From JACMLD01 sp044223995 (GTDB lineage: Bacteria; Bacteroidota; Bacteroidia; Chitinophagales; Chitinophagaceae), in NCBI GenBank assembly GCA_044223995.1, contig JBGALE010000001.1, positions 372,001-436,000 of the forward strand: a DNA stretch of 64,000 nt. Direction: 5' to 3'. The notes under the pieces are model-generated. The model saw only the letters and a program-made list of their open reading frames with translations, made no database searches and was not told the DNA's origin. The position numbers were made by a program, and so were the translations under genes. Position 1 is the stretch's first letter. Each line of letters opens with the position of its first letter. Positions 1-8,991 of this stretch are shown here, piece after piece.

Positions 1-1
1 A

Positions 2-808
2 CATGGACATACCACATTTCATGTACCTGCCAAAAAAACAACCGGGCAAATAGGAGATGGTGCTGCTATCGCTGCGGAAACCGGGTTACCGGTGGTCAGT
101 GATCTTCGTGCGCTCGATGTTGCACTGGGAGGGCAGGGGGCGCCGATAGTACCGGTTGGTGAAAAACTTCTGTTGGGTAATTATTCTTTTTTTCTCAACC
201 TCGGAGGTATTGCCAATCTTTCAGTCAACAACAGTGAAAAATATATTGCATTTGATGTATGCCCGGCCAACCGGGTATTGAATATGCTGGTGCATGAATT
301 GGGGAAGGATTTTGATGAAGGCGGTGCAGTGGCGGCAACCGGTAAGGTGCATACGCCGTTGCTGGAAGAATTGAATCAACTGGAATATTATGCCATGCCA
401 TTCCCCAAATCATTATCGAACGATTTTGGAACCGATGTTGTTTTTCCCATTATACAACAATACGACCTGTCTACGCAGGATGAGTTGTGTACATTTACGG
501 AACACATCGCTTTACAAACTAAAGAAGCGGTGAAGCGTATGTCAGTTTCTTTGCCGGAAGCCAGGTTGCTGGCTACTGGCGGAGGTGCGCTGAATGCATT
601 CCTGGTGTCGAGAATTGCGGAACAGTTAAAAGAATTCAATATCCGGGTGGAGGTAGGTGACGATAATCTTGTCAATTATAAAGAGGCGCTGATTATGGCA
701 CTGATAGGAGTGTTGCGCTGGCGGGAAGAATATAATGTATGGGCGTCTGTTACAGGTGCTGCAAAAAATTCAATCAACGGCGCTATCTGGATGGGCGCTG
801 AAGCATAA
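2..808 (+). CDS. anmK: Anhydro-N-acetylmuramic acid kinase, 5'-truncated by window edge
   Basis: The reading frame is open from base 2 and begins inside the protein, so about 100 N-terminal residues lie outside the window; 268 residues are visible. AnmK phosphorylates and opens 1,6-anhydro-MurNAc during cytoplasmic recycling of peptidoglycan. Diagnostic segments are HGHTTFH followed by QIGDGAAIAAETG near the visible start, ALGGQGAPIVPVG, NLGGIANLS, the DVCPANRVLN strand and the C-terminal ATGGGALNAFL nucleotide-binding glycine loop, all typical of the ASKHA-fold AnmK family. The truncation comes from the window boundary, not from mutation. The next gene starts 9 bases downstream on the same strand, so the two may be co-transcribed. 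Confidence 0.95.
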   Translation, partial: HGHTTFHVPAKKTTGQIGDGAAIAAETGLPVVSDLRALDVALGGQGAPIVPVGEKLLLGNYSFFLNLGGIANLSVNNSEKYIAFDVCPANRVLNMLVHELGKDFDEGGAVAATGKVHTPLLEELNQLEYYAMPFPKSLSNDFGTDVVFPIIQQYDLSTQDELCTFTEHIALQTKEAVKRMSVSLPEARLLATGGGALNAFLVSRIAEQLKEFNIRVEVGDDNLVNYKEALIMALIGVLRWREEYNVWASVTGAAKNSINGAIWMGAEA

Positions 809-817
809 AACCATTTT

Positions 818-2554
818 ATGAGAAAACTAGCTTTGTTCTTCATCATTGTTTTGTCGTATGTGAACGTGATTGCACAAACCCCACCGGGTAAAGCCATTGA
901 CAGTTATTATCCTTTGCTGAGAAATGCATTCGACAGCAGCAATGCCTACAATACTGTAGCTTTTGTGGAGCAACGGTGGCGGATCGCAGGAAACAAGGGC
1001 TTTAATGAAAGCATTTATTACGTAGAAAATATATTGAAACAGGCAGGGTTTAAAAAAGAAGTGAATGGTGAAGCAGATGGACCACTTACTTATCGTATTG
1101 AAACCAGGAAAATGCGACGCCCTACCTGGGAACCCGTTGATGCGTCACTTACTATAGTGGGAGAGAGCCAGCCATTGCTGCAATATGTTACCAACAGGAA
1201 TATGTTTACGGTAAACTCAGCAAGTACAGCTCCGGAAGGAGTGACTGCTGATGTAGTATATGTTGGTAAGGGAACGAAAAAAGATTTTGAAGGGAAAGAG
1301 ATAAAAGGAAAAATAGTTTTTGGCGAAACGAATATTGGTGCGTTGTATAATATTGCCGTTAAAAACGGAGCCCTGGGTGTGCTGGCATATTCGATGCCCT
1401 CCTACACACAACCGGAAAAAAATACCAATTCCATACAGTTTCAATCAATACCATATTCAGATTCAGTAAATCAGAAATGGGGCATCCTGTTATCCTTTGC
1501 TGCAAAGGAAAAACTACGGGCAGCCTTGTCGAAAGGATCGGTACAGGTAAATGTAAAAACAGTTTCAAGAATTTATCCATCAGATGAGTTGACTGTTGTC
1601 GCCAATGCAAGAGGAACTGTATTACCTGCTGAAAGATTTGTTTTCAGTGCGCATGTGCAGGAGCCGGGCGCCAATGACAATGCCACAGGTGTGGGAACAT
1701 TGGCTGAAATGGCGAGGGTAACTGCAGGATTGATACTTTCTGGGAAATTTTCTCCAAAAAGAACTATTACGTTTCTCTGGGGCGACGAAATAGTTTCCAC
1801 CGCCCGCTATATAAAAGATGATTCTGTAAGGGCAAAGGGAATTAAATGGGGACTGAGTCTCGACATGGTGGGTGAGGACGTTTCTAAAACTGGTGGGAGT
1901 TTCCTGATAGAGAAAATGCCGGACCCTTCTGCCATCTGGACAAGGGGAAATGATCATCATACGGAATGGGGTGGTAGTGTGCTGAAAGAAAGTGATATGT
2001 TTCCGCATTACTTTAATGATTTTGTATTGAATCGTTGCCGCATGCAGGGAAAAATAAATGGATGGGTCATCAATGCCAATCCTTTTGAAGGAGGAAGCGA
2101 TCATACACCTTTTCTCGAAGCAAAAATACCGGGGCTGCTGATGTGGCACTTCACAGATATGTTTTATCATACTGATGGCGACCGCCTGGATATGGTATCT
2201 GCTACTGAAATGAAAAATGTTGGTGTCAGTGCACTAGCCGCTGCTTATACCCTGACTGCTGCAGATCAGTCAACCACGCTTGCACTGATTGATGAGCAAA
2301 CAAAGAGTGCATTGGTGCGTCTTGATGCAGAATTCGAACAGGGCAGGCTGGCTTTAAAAGATAATTCGACGCTGGAGAAAGAACAGCATATCATTGATGT
2401 GTGGAGCAATTGGTATGTTATTGCGCTGGGTAAAATGGGAGATATCAATACTGGTGGTGTGACTACTGTAATTAAAAAGAAAATCGCCGCGGCACAGCAA
2501 ATCATAGGTAAAAGAAATACCGCCATCAATCAATTGCTGGCGGGTAAAAAATGA
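818..2554 (+). CDS. Secreted M28-family metallopeptidase
   Basis: A 578-residue exported zinc peptidase with a Sec signal peptide (residues 1-20, ending VIAQ). A PA-like insert lies at about 140-200, followed by the M28 catalytic domain. Putative zinc ligands are H279 (SAHVQ), D287 (GANDNATG), E324 in WGDE, D349 (SLDMVGED) and H451 (FYHTDGD); GGSDHTPF at 425-432 is a further M28 hallmark. Two deviations from textbook M28 enzymes are visible: the usual HxD is HVQ with a shortened loop, and the usual EE pair (catalytic base plus ligand) reads DE at 323-324. These probably mark a subfamily, so substrate and activity are uncertain. The likely role is periplasmic or extracellular aminopeptidase. 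It lies 9 bases after anmK and is convergent with the next gene. Confidence 0.88.
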   Translation: MRKLALFFIIVLSYVNVIAQTPPGKAIDSYYPLLRNAFDSSNAYNTVAFVEQRWRIAGNKGFNESIYYVENILKQAGFKKEVNGEADGPLTYRIETRKMRRPTWEPVDASLTIVGESQPLLQYVTNRNMFTVNSASTAPEGVTADVVYVGKGTKKDFEGKEIKGKIVFGETNIGALYNIAVKNGALGVLAYSMPSYTQPEKNTNSIQFQSIPYSDSVNQKWGILLSFAAKEKLRAALSKGSVQVNVKTVSRIYPSDELTVVANARGTVLPAERFVFSAHVQEPGANDNATGVGTLAEMARVTAGLILSGKFSPKRTITFLWGDEIVSTARYIKDDSVRAKGIKWGLSLDMVGEDVSKTGGSFLIEKMPDPSAIWTRGNDHHTEWGGSVLKESDMFPHYFNDFVLNRCRMQGKINGWVINANPFEGGSDHTPFLEAKIPGLLMWHFTDMFYHTDGDRLDMVSATEMKNVGVSALAAAYTLTAADQSTTLALIDEQTKSALVRLDAEFEQGRLALKDNSTLEKEQHIIDVWSNWYVIALGKMGDINTGGVTTVIKKKIAAAQQIIGKRNTAINQLLAGKK

Positions 2555-2579
2555 TGGCGGTACAATATTTTTAAAACAG

Positions 2580-3992
2580 CTATTGCTCGTTTTTCTTTTT
2601 GTATTCCTCTGCAACAGCTCTTGCGATATAACCAGATATCCAACCTACATATCCGTATTTAGGAAAATAAAAACGTTTCAGCGGTTGTGTTGCGTTTAAT
2701 TCCCGCACCAATCCATCCACCCAAATGGCTCCTGCTATTAATGATTCCTGGTCGTAGGTATTTTGCGCACGGCTGATATTAATACGTGCATCACGCAGAG
2801 TTTTGTCATTATTGATAAAACTCACATCCGGCTGGATCAATTTTTCAAAATTGTTCACGACCATTATCCTGAAACGGCGTACATCTTCCGGCGTTAGTTC
2901 TACAAATGCTTCGTTTACCTTATCAGGATATAAATAGGATACCATCGTCCAGATAATACCCCCCGATAAATATATACTGCCCCTGTTGCGCAATCCTGCC
3001 CGGCGGCTGAGTTCATCGCGTACCAGTTGATTCAATGAATCGCGGAATATTTTTTCCCCTATCTTAACAAAGTCCTGCACATTCACAGGGTTTTTCTCCT
3101 TGATCATTTTTGTAAATGTTCGGGTGCCAATAGAAAAATACAATGCATCAAATGTTTCGGTGGCATCCATGAAATAACCTCCTTTTGTATTGCCACTTCC
3201 CACATCAACAAGGCTTGTGCTGTACCTTCTTTTTGGCGGAACTGTTCCCAGTACAGCCAATTCTCCTTCTTCTGCCGGGGTTACGTATTTAATTGCGAAT
3301 CCTGCCGGTGAATTGGGTGGCGTAATAGTACTTACGAATTCTGCCCATTTGTTTTTCTTATCCAGTTCAGTTTTTAAACCGCTGCTGATAACAACAAACA
3401 TTTTCTCAACCGGTATTTTATAAGTGGTGCGCGCGATATCGAGAAAGTTTCGCAGCACCTGTGCGGTTTCCTGTGTTGACTGTTGCGTTAATGCTGCTGG
3501 TTCGGGATTGGACGATGTATCGGTTTTTAAAATATACTGCACTTCGTTGTTACTGCTGACTTCGATGCTGACGATACTTAATTTTAATCCCTTTGGCGTT
3601 ATTTCTATTCCGCCAAACAATTGTTCCTTTCCTTCTGCGCCACTCAGCATTTGCTCAAGTGCTTTTTCACTAAGCGTCATTTTTAGCTGCCGGTAAATCA
3701 CCAGTGCTTTATTGAAGTAGCGTGCTGCTTCTTCTCCCTTGTCCTGCTCCTTATACAACATGCCCAGGTTTTCATAGGCCGCCGCTTCCCAGTATTTATC
3801 GCCCTGTTCGGTGATCAGTTGTAATCCCTGGCGCAGGTATTTTTCACTCAGGTCGTATTGCTGTGCTTCGCGCAAAGTAGTGCCAACCTTTATATAGCGA
3901 AGCGCATTGTTGATTTTGCGGTAGTAGTCCTGTGCTGACAGTGAGCTGCCAATGAAGAAGCCTATTAATACAAGCAACAAATATTTTCTCAT
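2580..3992 (-). CDS. Exported TPR protein with Ppx/GppA-like (actin-fold) domain
   Basis: 470 residues, not a family I can name. A signal peptide (1-20, ending SLSA) predicts export. Residues about 24-118 form TPR-like helices (EAAAYENLGMLYKEQ, GEEAARYFNKALVIY). The rest resembles the exopolyphosphatase/GppA branch of the ASKHA fold: phosphate-1-like GGIEITPKGLKLSI (127-140), VVISSGLK (200-207), PAEEGELAVLG (239-249, comparable to the EEA segment of Ppx), phosphate-2-like LVDVGSGNTKGG (261-272) and an adenosine-type IYLSGGI (340-346). In Ppx the glycine loop is followed by an acidic residue; here it is Lys-Gly, so hydrolase activity is doubtful. It is the last gene of a three-gene minus-strand unit, 56 bases after the vWA lipoprotein. 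An actin-fold domain outside the ATP-containing cytoplasm is odd. Confidence 0.72.
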   Translation of the reverse strand: MRKYLLLVLIGFFIGSSLSAQDYYRKINNALRYIKVGTTLREAQQYDLSEKYLRQGLQLITEQGDKYWEAAAYENLGMLYKEQDKGEEAARYFNKALVIYRQLKMTLSEKALEQMLSGAEGKEQLFGGIEITPKGLKLSIVSIEVSSNNEVQYILKTDTSSNPEPAALTQQSTQETAQVLRNFLDIARTTYKIPVEKMFVVISSGLKTELDKKNKWAEFVSTITPPNSPAGFAIKYVTPAEEGELAVLGTVPPKRRYSTSLVDVGSGNTKGGYFMDATETFDALYFSIGTRTFTKMIKEKNPVNVQDFVKIGEKIFRDSLNQLVRDELSRRAGLRNRGSIYLSGGIIWTMVSYLYPDKVNEAFVELTPEDVRRFRIMVVNNFEKLIQPDVSFINNDKTLRDARINISRAQNTYDQESLIAGAIWVDGLVRELNATQPLKRFYFPKYGYVGWISGYIARAVAEEYKKKNEQ

Positions 3993-4048
3993 ATAAAATT
4001 TCCCGTGGTTTTGAGTTTGGGTGATAAGAAGTCAATCAATCAACCTGT

Positions 4049-5311
4049 TTACTTATTCTTTTTCTTTTTTAATCCGGTATTGAATCCTTTCTTGGGTGCG
4101 GCGTCTTTCAGGATATCGTTGTCGTCTTTTGAACTGGTAGCGGAAGGTTTGTTCGCCGTATTATCCTTTTTTTTGGGAGTTGTCAGAAAATCGGCATCCG
4201 ATTCATTGGGTGGAAGTATATCATTAGTATTTGACAATGCTTTTTTGGGGATCACCGGATCTGTTTCCAGTGGTTTTTTAGCAGGGTTGCTTTCGACATG
4301 TGTAAGTACTGGCGTTGTCTTTACCGTAGCATGTTTGTCAACCGGCGCAGCAATCATCGAAGTATCCTTATCTGTAATTTTTGTCCACAGAACATTTTCG
4401 GCTTTCCCTTCAATCTTTACCTGCGTGAATTTTTCTATCGATTCGCGCACTTCATTGATATTATCATCCTTGATAAACCGATAATTGGTAATTCCCATTT
4501 CATTAAACCATTTGCCCCAGATTTTTGTCAGCAGGCTGTATTCACCGTTCCAGTCCTGTTTAGGATTCACTTCGAGCAGCACTACTTTCAGGTTGCTGAA
4601 TTTTTTCCCGGTAGGTAAAATACCATAATCGCCTTCTTCAAATTTCTTTTCCCAGTCGGGATATTTCTTCAGTGCGTTTATGATTTGAGAGCAGGAGGCA
4701 AAGCGATTGTTTTGAGACGGCCTGTCTTCCGTTTTTTCCAGGTCCATATATCCATCGGTAATGATGAACAATGTATTCTGGCTGTCTTTTTCGAGGTCGT
4801 CTTCCAGGTCTTCATTAAAATATCTCCAGATGTCTGCACCGGAATAAGCATTGCTGTTATTGCCAATAACGGCCTGTTTATAAATTTCAGGAAGGGTGGT
4901 ATTAAATGTTTTTTCTGTTTCTGTAATCGCGCCCGCTTTTTTGTCTGGCTGTTCGGAAGATAGTTCAATGCGCAGGTTGCCTACCAGGTCATACAAATTA
5001 CGTGGTGTTGTTTTCTGTGGGGCAATCAGTACTTTCAGTTTATCATTTACCGTATAGTATAAATGCGTTGGGTCCTTTACACCGAGTTTGGATTTAAACA
5101 CGGCATAAATAGATTTGATGACATTGATATCTTTTGCTACCTGCTGCTGGTTGTTATACAGTATGCGGTCGCTGAGATCAAGCAATACGATGTAGTTATC
5201 TTTCGGGGGGGCGGGTACGTCTTTCTTGGCATCCTTGACTGCCTGCTGAAATTCATTACAGCCAACAGTCACCAAAACCGCCACCAGCAATATAGCGCCG
5301 TAACGAAACAT
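4049..5311 (-). CDS. Lipoprotein with von Willebrand A-like domain
   Basis: 420 residues. A hydrophobic N-terminus and the lipobox VTVGC place a lipidated Cys at residue 18. The domain at about 39-300 looks like a vWA fold: strand IVLLDLSDR (41-49) carries a MIDAS-like D45/S47 but ends in Arg instead of the expected Ser/Thr, and NTLFIITDGYMD (180-191) supplies the third MIDAS motif around D187. Residues after about 320 are low-complexity, rich in Lys, Asp, Thr and Pro, and end in a Lys-rich tail; this part is probably disordered. vWA domains bind partner proteins, often through a divalent metal. The gene begins 7 bases after the upstream membrane-protein gene and is followed by the TPR/actin-fold gene, so a shared envelope complex is inferred. 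Function unknown. Confidence 0.72.
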   Translation of the reverse strand: MFRYGAILLVAVLVTVGCNEFQQAVKDAKKDVPAPPKDNYIVLLDLSDRILYNNQQQVAKDINVIKSIYAVFKSKLGVKDPTHLYYTVNDKLKVLIAPQKTTPRNLYDLVGNLRIELSSEQPDKKAGAITETEKTFNTTLPEIYKQAVIGNNSNAYSGADIWRYFNEDLEDDLEKDSQNTLFIITDGYMDLEKTEDRPSQNNRFASCSQIINALKKYPDWEKKFEEGDYGILPTGKKFSNLKVVLLEVNPKQDWNGEYSLLTKIWGKWFNEMGITNYRFIKDDNINEVRESIEKFTQVKIEGKAENVLWTKITDKDTSMIAAPVDKHATVKTTPVLTHVESNPAKKPLETDPVIPKKALSNTNDILPPNESDADFLTTPKKKDNTANKPSATSSKDDNDILKDAAPKKGFNTGLKKKKNK

Positions 5312-5318
5312 GATTATA

Positions 5319-6572
5319 TTATTTAAAATATGATTCCTGGAATTCCTTTAAATCTTTTATATAGTTCTCGGTAGACTCGTTGATAATTTTTATCTGTTCT
5401 TCGCCTTTTTCCCTTCCATACAAAGTAGACAGGTAACCATTCCACCCGTCGCGGAAGTAGTTGATATTTTTTTCAATGGTATCCACCGGTAATACCATTC
5501 TGTCTTTTTCCTTACTCAGGTTTTCTATTCGTTTTGCGATGTGGTTGATTTCTGTTTCATGGAGCATACGGCGTTCTTCCAGTTCCAGGATTTCATCCTG
5601 CAGCCTGGTGATGCGTTTGTACCGAAGTTTGATCTGGTTCCTTTTGGCCCATTCCATTTGCATGAGATAATAAACCGCACTCCAAATGGCAAATACACCA
5701 AAGCCAAGAAACAATACGAGATAAAAACGGGAATCGCCGTATACAGGAACAACGAGCGATTTGAATTCTTCCCTGTTTGCTTTGATAAGAATTTCGTTGA
5801 TGGCGGTATGTACCTGGAAAGCGAGTAGCAGATCACCGACGAAAACGAGCGCCAGCAAACCAGTCACTACTTTCTTAAACCGCACACCTTTCTCCGAAAA
5901 CAGGTGAATAGATGTACCGAGCGCAAAAAATATCGTTGGGAAAACAATTAACGGCGGATAATTGATGATAAGATAGATCAATCGCCGCAGGTTGGGTAAT
6001 AACTGTATGTTTAACCTGCCCTCCTGGAAGAGTGTCATCGGGTCGACACCATTCAGTGCGAAATCTGCTACGCTCATGTAAAAATAGAGCAGGTAAAATG
6101 ACAATGCCAGCAACAGGAAAAACAGGAACACATACGTGCCCCAGCTAAATGTATTGTACTTGTTGTTGTGAATAGCAGAACGTGTTGTTTCAATTTCATC
6201 TACCTGGTTCTTCAGGAGATTTATTTCCGTCTGCTTGATGGGAACCAGCCCTTTTGTAATATCGCGGCTGTTATGTATTTCGTCGGCACGGCTTTTTAAC
6301 TCATAATATTTTTCCAGCAGTGAATCGATCTGCTTTTGGATTCTTTTTTTTGTTTCTTCTGTTTTGGCCACCAGGCGAACAGAATCCTGTTCTGTGAGGA
6401 TGGAACCGCTGCGGATTTTGTTCAGCATCCCTTTATAAGCTTCCACACCTCCCTTATAAGTGCCAGCTTGTTCCACACCATACTCCCTTAAATCTTTTAC
6501 AACAACGTTGGAGAGATCGGGGAGGTGGTTTTTTGCAGTATCTACGAGTTTCGATTTGCCGGTGATAATCAC
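5319..6572 (-). CDS. Four-helix membrane protein with flanking coiled coils
   Basis: 417 residues with a GTG start; no family recognised. A long charged, heptad-rich region at about 62-135 is followed by four predicted transmembrane segments (146-167, 199-223, 236-254, 283-303) and a second coiled coil (about 310-360). An even number of membrane segments puts both coiled coils on the same side, probably the cytoplasm because no signal peptide precedes the first. A TATATTTG box lies about 40 bases upstream, so this is the first gene of the module. The architecture is compatible with a scaffold or signalling membrane partner for the two exported proteins encoded downstream; that is inference from gene order only. 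Confidence 0.7.
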   Translation of the reverse strand: MIITGKSKLVDTAKNHLPDLSNVVVKDLREYGVEQAGTYKGGVEAYKGMLNKIRSGSILTEQDSVRLVAKTEETKKRIQKQIDSLLEKYYELKSRADEIHNSRDITKGLVPIKQTEINLLKNQVDEIETTRSAIHNNKYNTFSWGTYVFLFFLLLALSFYLLYFYMSVADFALNGVDPMTLFQEGRLNIQLLPNLRRLIYLIINYPPLIVFPTIFFALGTSIHLFSEKGVRFKKVVTGLLALVFVGDLLLAFQVHTAINEILIKANREEFKSLVVPVYGDSRFYLVLFLGFGVFAIWSAVYYLMQMEWAKRNQIKLRYKRITRLQDEILELEERRMLHETEINHIAKRIENLSKEKDRMVLPVDTIEKNINYFRDGWNGYLSTLYGREKGEEQIKIINESTENYIKDLKEFQESYFK

Positions 6573-6611
6573 TACGGTACGTTTACATCATTAAAGGAAT
6601 CAAAGGCCGAT

Positions 6612-6638
6612 CAAATATAGCCATTGCAGTGATGCCAA
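6612..6638 (-). promoter_or_regulatory. Bacteroidota-type promoter of the three-gene envelope module
   Basis: On the minus strand TATATTTG (plus bases 6612-6619) matches the -7 consensus TAnnTTTG, with a TTG (plus CAA at 6636-6638) 16 bases upstream as the -33 element. It would start transcription roughly 35 bases before the GTG of the membrane protein. The match is by eye. Confidence 0.5.
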
Positions 6639-6703
6639 GCGGGTCATTGCCATAAGTGTTGATAAGTGGATGATATTGGGGGAAATCTTATAGTAAAACA
6701 ATG

Positions 6704-6721
6704 CCTGCCCTGAAGGGCAAT
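6704..6721 (-). terminator. Possible terminator after the LytTR regulator
   Basis: TGCCC and GGGCA flank a TGAA loop, and on the minus strand the hairpin is followed by GGCATTGTTTT, a weak T tract. It lies between the regulator stop and the promoter of the next unit. The short stem makes this tentative. Confidence 0.35.
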
Positions 6722-6765
6722 GCACTATAGCGAACCGTTTACGTTGTTTTTTAAACTGGTTGGTG

Positions 6766-7506
6766 TCAGAGACCCAGCACCGTTCTCAGCCTTGTATAAC
6801 CCGTTTTGCTCACGGGTACTTTGGCCCCGGTTTTAAGAATGGCGATATGCCCGTCTTTTTCGTACGGATCAATCCGGGTGATGAGTTGTACGTTGACGAT
6901 ATAGGATCTGTGTGAGCGAACAAATTGCTGGGCGTCCAGCGATTTTTCAAAATGCGACATGGTTTTGTTTTTCAGGAAATATCCTTCCTGCGTGTGTACT
7001 TTTACATAATCATCTGCCGCTTCCAGGAAATGAATATCGTTGGAAGGAATGATCTTTATTTTAGCCCCATTTTTTACGACAATTCTTTGTGCCTGCGCAG
7101 GGCTTAACGATACTGTTTCCAACAATTGCTCTGTGGGAGGCGTGACACCTGTTTTTTGCTGGTCCATCCATTTTTGTATCGCCTTGTCAAAGCGCTCCTT
7201 GCTGAACGGTTTTAGCAAATAGTCTACTGCATGCGCTTCAAAAGCCTTGATGGCATACTCGTCGAAAGCGGTGGTAAATATTACAGCAGGAGATTGTTCT
7301 ACCAGTTCCAGCATTTCAAAGCCATTAATTTTTGGCATTTGTATGTCGAGAAAAATTAAATCGGGCTGGTATTGCATGATGGCTTTTACGCCTTCAAACC
7401 CATCGTTGCATTCCTGTACCAGTTGAAGTTCGGGATGATCCTGTAAATATTCAATGACCATACTTCTTGCCAGGGGCTCATCGTCTATAATAATTACTTT
7501 TTTCAT
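6766..7506 (-). CDS. LytTR-family response regulator
   Basis: 246 residues. An N-terminal receiver domain (1-120) has the acidic pair D8/D9, phospho-acceptor D54 in IFLDIQMP, the switch Thr in FTTAFDEYA and Lys in LLKPFS. The C-terminal LytTR DNA-binding domain (about 140-246) contains FLEAADDYVKVHT and FVRSHRSYIVN, the usual signatures. The start codon overlaps the stop of the upstream kinase gene by four bases (ATGA), so translation is coupled and the two form a cognate pair. LytTR regulators bind short direct repeats upstream of their targets; the targets are not known here. The upstream LiaF-like gene suggests envelope stress as the signal, which is inference. Confidence 0.95.
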   Translation of the reverse strand: MKKVIIIDDEPLARSMVIEYLQDHPELQLVQECNDGFEGVKAIMQYQPDLIFLDIQMPKINGFEMLELVEQSPAVIFTTAFDEYAIKAFEAHAVDYLLKPFSKERFDKAIQKWMDQQKTGVTPPTEQLLETVSLSPAQAQRIVVKNGAKIKIIPSNDIHFLEAADDYVKVHTQEGYFLKNKTMSHFEKSLDAQQFVRSHRSYIVNVQLITRIDPYEKDGHIAILKTGAKVPVSKTGYTRLRTVLGL

Positions 7507-8543
7507 ACTGCCTGTGGAATTTTCACTGTAGTGGTAAATAAATTTTCGTTGACCTTTGTTTCCAGTAAATCATTTCGCGCAAACAACAGGTAAAGTCTTC
7601 TCCGGATGGAACTTAACCCAAAACCAGTTCCCTGGTTAGGTTGTGATGTTTCGGGATCAAATGGATTTTGTACCCGCACCACCAGCATATTTGCCTGTCC
7701 ATCGGTGGCGATGTGTATCAAGGTTTCACCTGTTGTATCATACAGCCCAAATTTAATGGCATTTTCTACCAGTGGCTGGAGCAACATGGCCGGTATTTTC
7801 ATAGGAAGCGAATTGCCGGAGGTTTCGAATATAGTCGACAGCCGGTTACCAAACCTGACCTTTTCTATTTCCAGGTAAAGTTGCAGGTAATTGATTTCTT
7901 CTTCGAGAGTTATCCACTGGTGTTCTTCTCTTTTCAGCGTGCCGCGTAAAAACTCTGAGAGTTGTTGTACCATTTTCCTGGCTTCTGCAGGCCGGGTCCC
8001 AATCAGGGCATTGATGGAGTTGAGGCTGTTGAATAAAAAATGTGGCTGCAACTGTTGCCGCAGTTTGTACAATTCGGCGTCTTTGGTCAACTGTTCCGCA
8101 TCTGATTTCCTCTTGGTATTGGCTTTTTGTTCTTCAAAAGTATACCACAATACACTGATCATGGCCATACAACCGATTAATAAAAATGAAATGCCAAATC
8201 GTACAGTGATTGATTTAGAAAAGAAAACCAAATAGTCGGCGTTGCTTTTTAATACCAGCGGAACGACCATTTTTATTAAGAACATCCAGACTATGCACAC
8301 GATTAAGCTCATTACAAGGATGTACCAGTGCCTGTCTCTTTGGGGTAAATAATATTGAAGGTTATTACTCACCAGCACACAACCGGCAGCCAGCAAAAGG
8401 TTCGTAATAAAACTGTCGGTGATGGTATCAATTGCCGGGAAGCCCAGGTTGTACAATATCCATGCCTGCAGCGATGCCCAGGTGAGCCACCAGATAATAA
8501 ATGCCCAGCGAAATTTATATTGCGAAAGAGGTGTTGCTGACAA
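7503..8543 (-). CDS. LytS/YehU-type sensor histidine kinase
   Basis: 346 residues with a TTG start. Four transmembrane segments lie in the first 135 residues with no sizeable extracytoplasmic domain, then a short coiled linker, then the His_kinase domain with phospho-acceptor H168 in LQPHFLFNSLNSINAL and the N-box MLLQPLVENAIKFGL, and finally the HATPase glycine motif GTGFGLSSIRRRL. The product should autophosphorylate and pass phosphate to the LytTR regulator whose gene overlaps its 3' end. Without an input domain it probably senses the membrane itself or relies on a partner such as the LiaF-like protein encoded upstream. Confidence 0.94.
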   Translation of the reverse strand: MSATPLSQYKFRWAFIIWWLTWASLQAWILYNLGFPAIDTITDSFITNLLLAAGCVLVSNNLQYYLPQRDRHWYILVMSLIVCIVWMFLIKMVVPLVLKSNADYLVFFSKSITVRFGISFLLIGCMAMISVLWYTFEEQKANTKRKSDAEQLTKDAELYKLRQQLQPHFLFNSLNSINALIGTRPAEARKMVQQLSEFLRGTLKREEHQWITLEEEINYLQLYLEIEKVRFGNRLSTIFETSGNSLPMKIPAMLLQPLVENAIKFGLYDTTGETLIHIATDGQANMLVVRVQNPFDPETSQPNQGTGFGLSSIRRRLYLLFARNDLLETKVNENLFTTTVKIPQAV

Positions 8544-8556
8544 AGCAGTTGTTTTA

Positions 8557-8916
8557 TTAAATTAATTCCAATGAACGCAGGATATTATCACCCTGAATAT
8601 AATCGGCCTTGCGGTGAACGGTATCAATATAATCATCCGCACTATCTGTTTCCTGTATTCTGCTGTATAGTTCGGCACCGTCAATCAGTTGGCTTAATTT
8701 ATACAATTCGCAGACATCGATAAATTTCCATCTTACCAGGTGTTGTTTGTCATTAAAAAAACTTTCTTCCTCCTGTACGCCGATGCGTTGTGCTTTCTGG
8801 TATGCATTGTATTCATCGGTTGCGGCAATTAAGCGCAATTGTTCGTCAAATTGTGGTGTGTGTTTACCGTCTCCGCAAATTATCTGGTAAACGACTTTAG
8901 CTAAGTACCAGTTCAT
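8557..8916 (-). CDS. DUF4288-like protein
   Basis: About 119 residues, no signal or membrane segment. The start was placed at the Met of MNWYLAKVVYQI because the recognisable domain begins there; an in-frame ATG 36 bases upstream (8952) would add a weak 12-residue leader. The pattern WYLAKVV, EEQ-type polar strand (QLRLIAATDEYNAYQKAQRIG), EEESFFND, VRWKFIDVCELYKL and GAELYSRI matches the small DUF4288 family, whose function is unknown. It ends 13 bases before the kinase gene, in an apparent operon with the two-component pair. Confidence 0.7.
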   Translation of the reverse strand: MNWYLAKVVYQIICGDGKHTPQFDEQLRLIAATDEYNAYQKAQRIGVQEEESFFNDKQHLVRWKFIDVCELYKLSQLIDGAELYSRIQETDSADDYIDTVHRKADYIQGDNILRSLELI

Positions 8917-8991
8917 AGTTGTGTTGGTTTTGATTGGTGCACTCATTACCATGGCCTGGTAATGAGTTAGGAAAGGTTGATGAAAAATATT

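Noticed and set aside
2..808. anmK as a broken gene
   Set aside because: The reading frame runs through the window boundary at base 1-2 and the visible part is intact.
4005..4484. Plus-strand reading frames over the vWA lipoprotein and similar long opposite-strand frames elsewhere
   Set aside because: They lie antisense to genes with clear motifs, have no domain features and hydrophobic, low-complexity composition.
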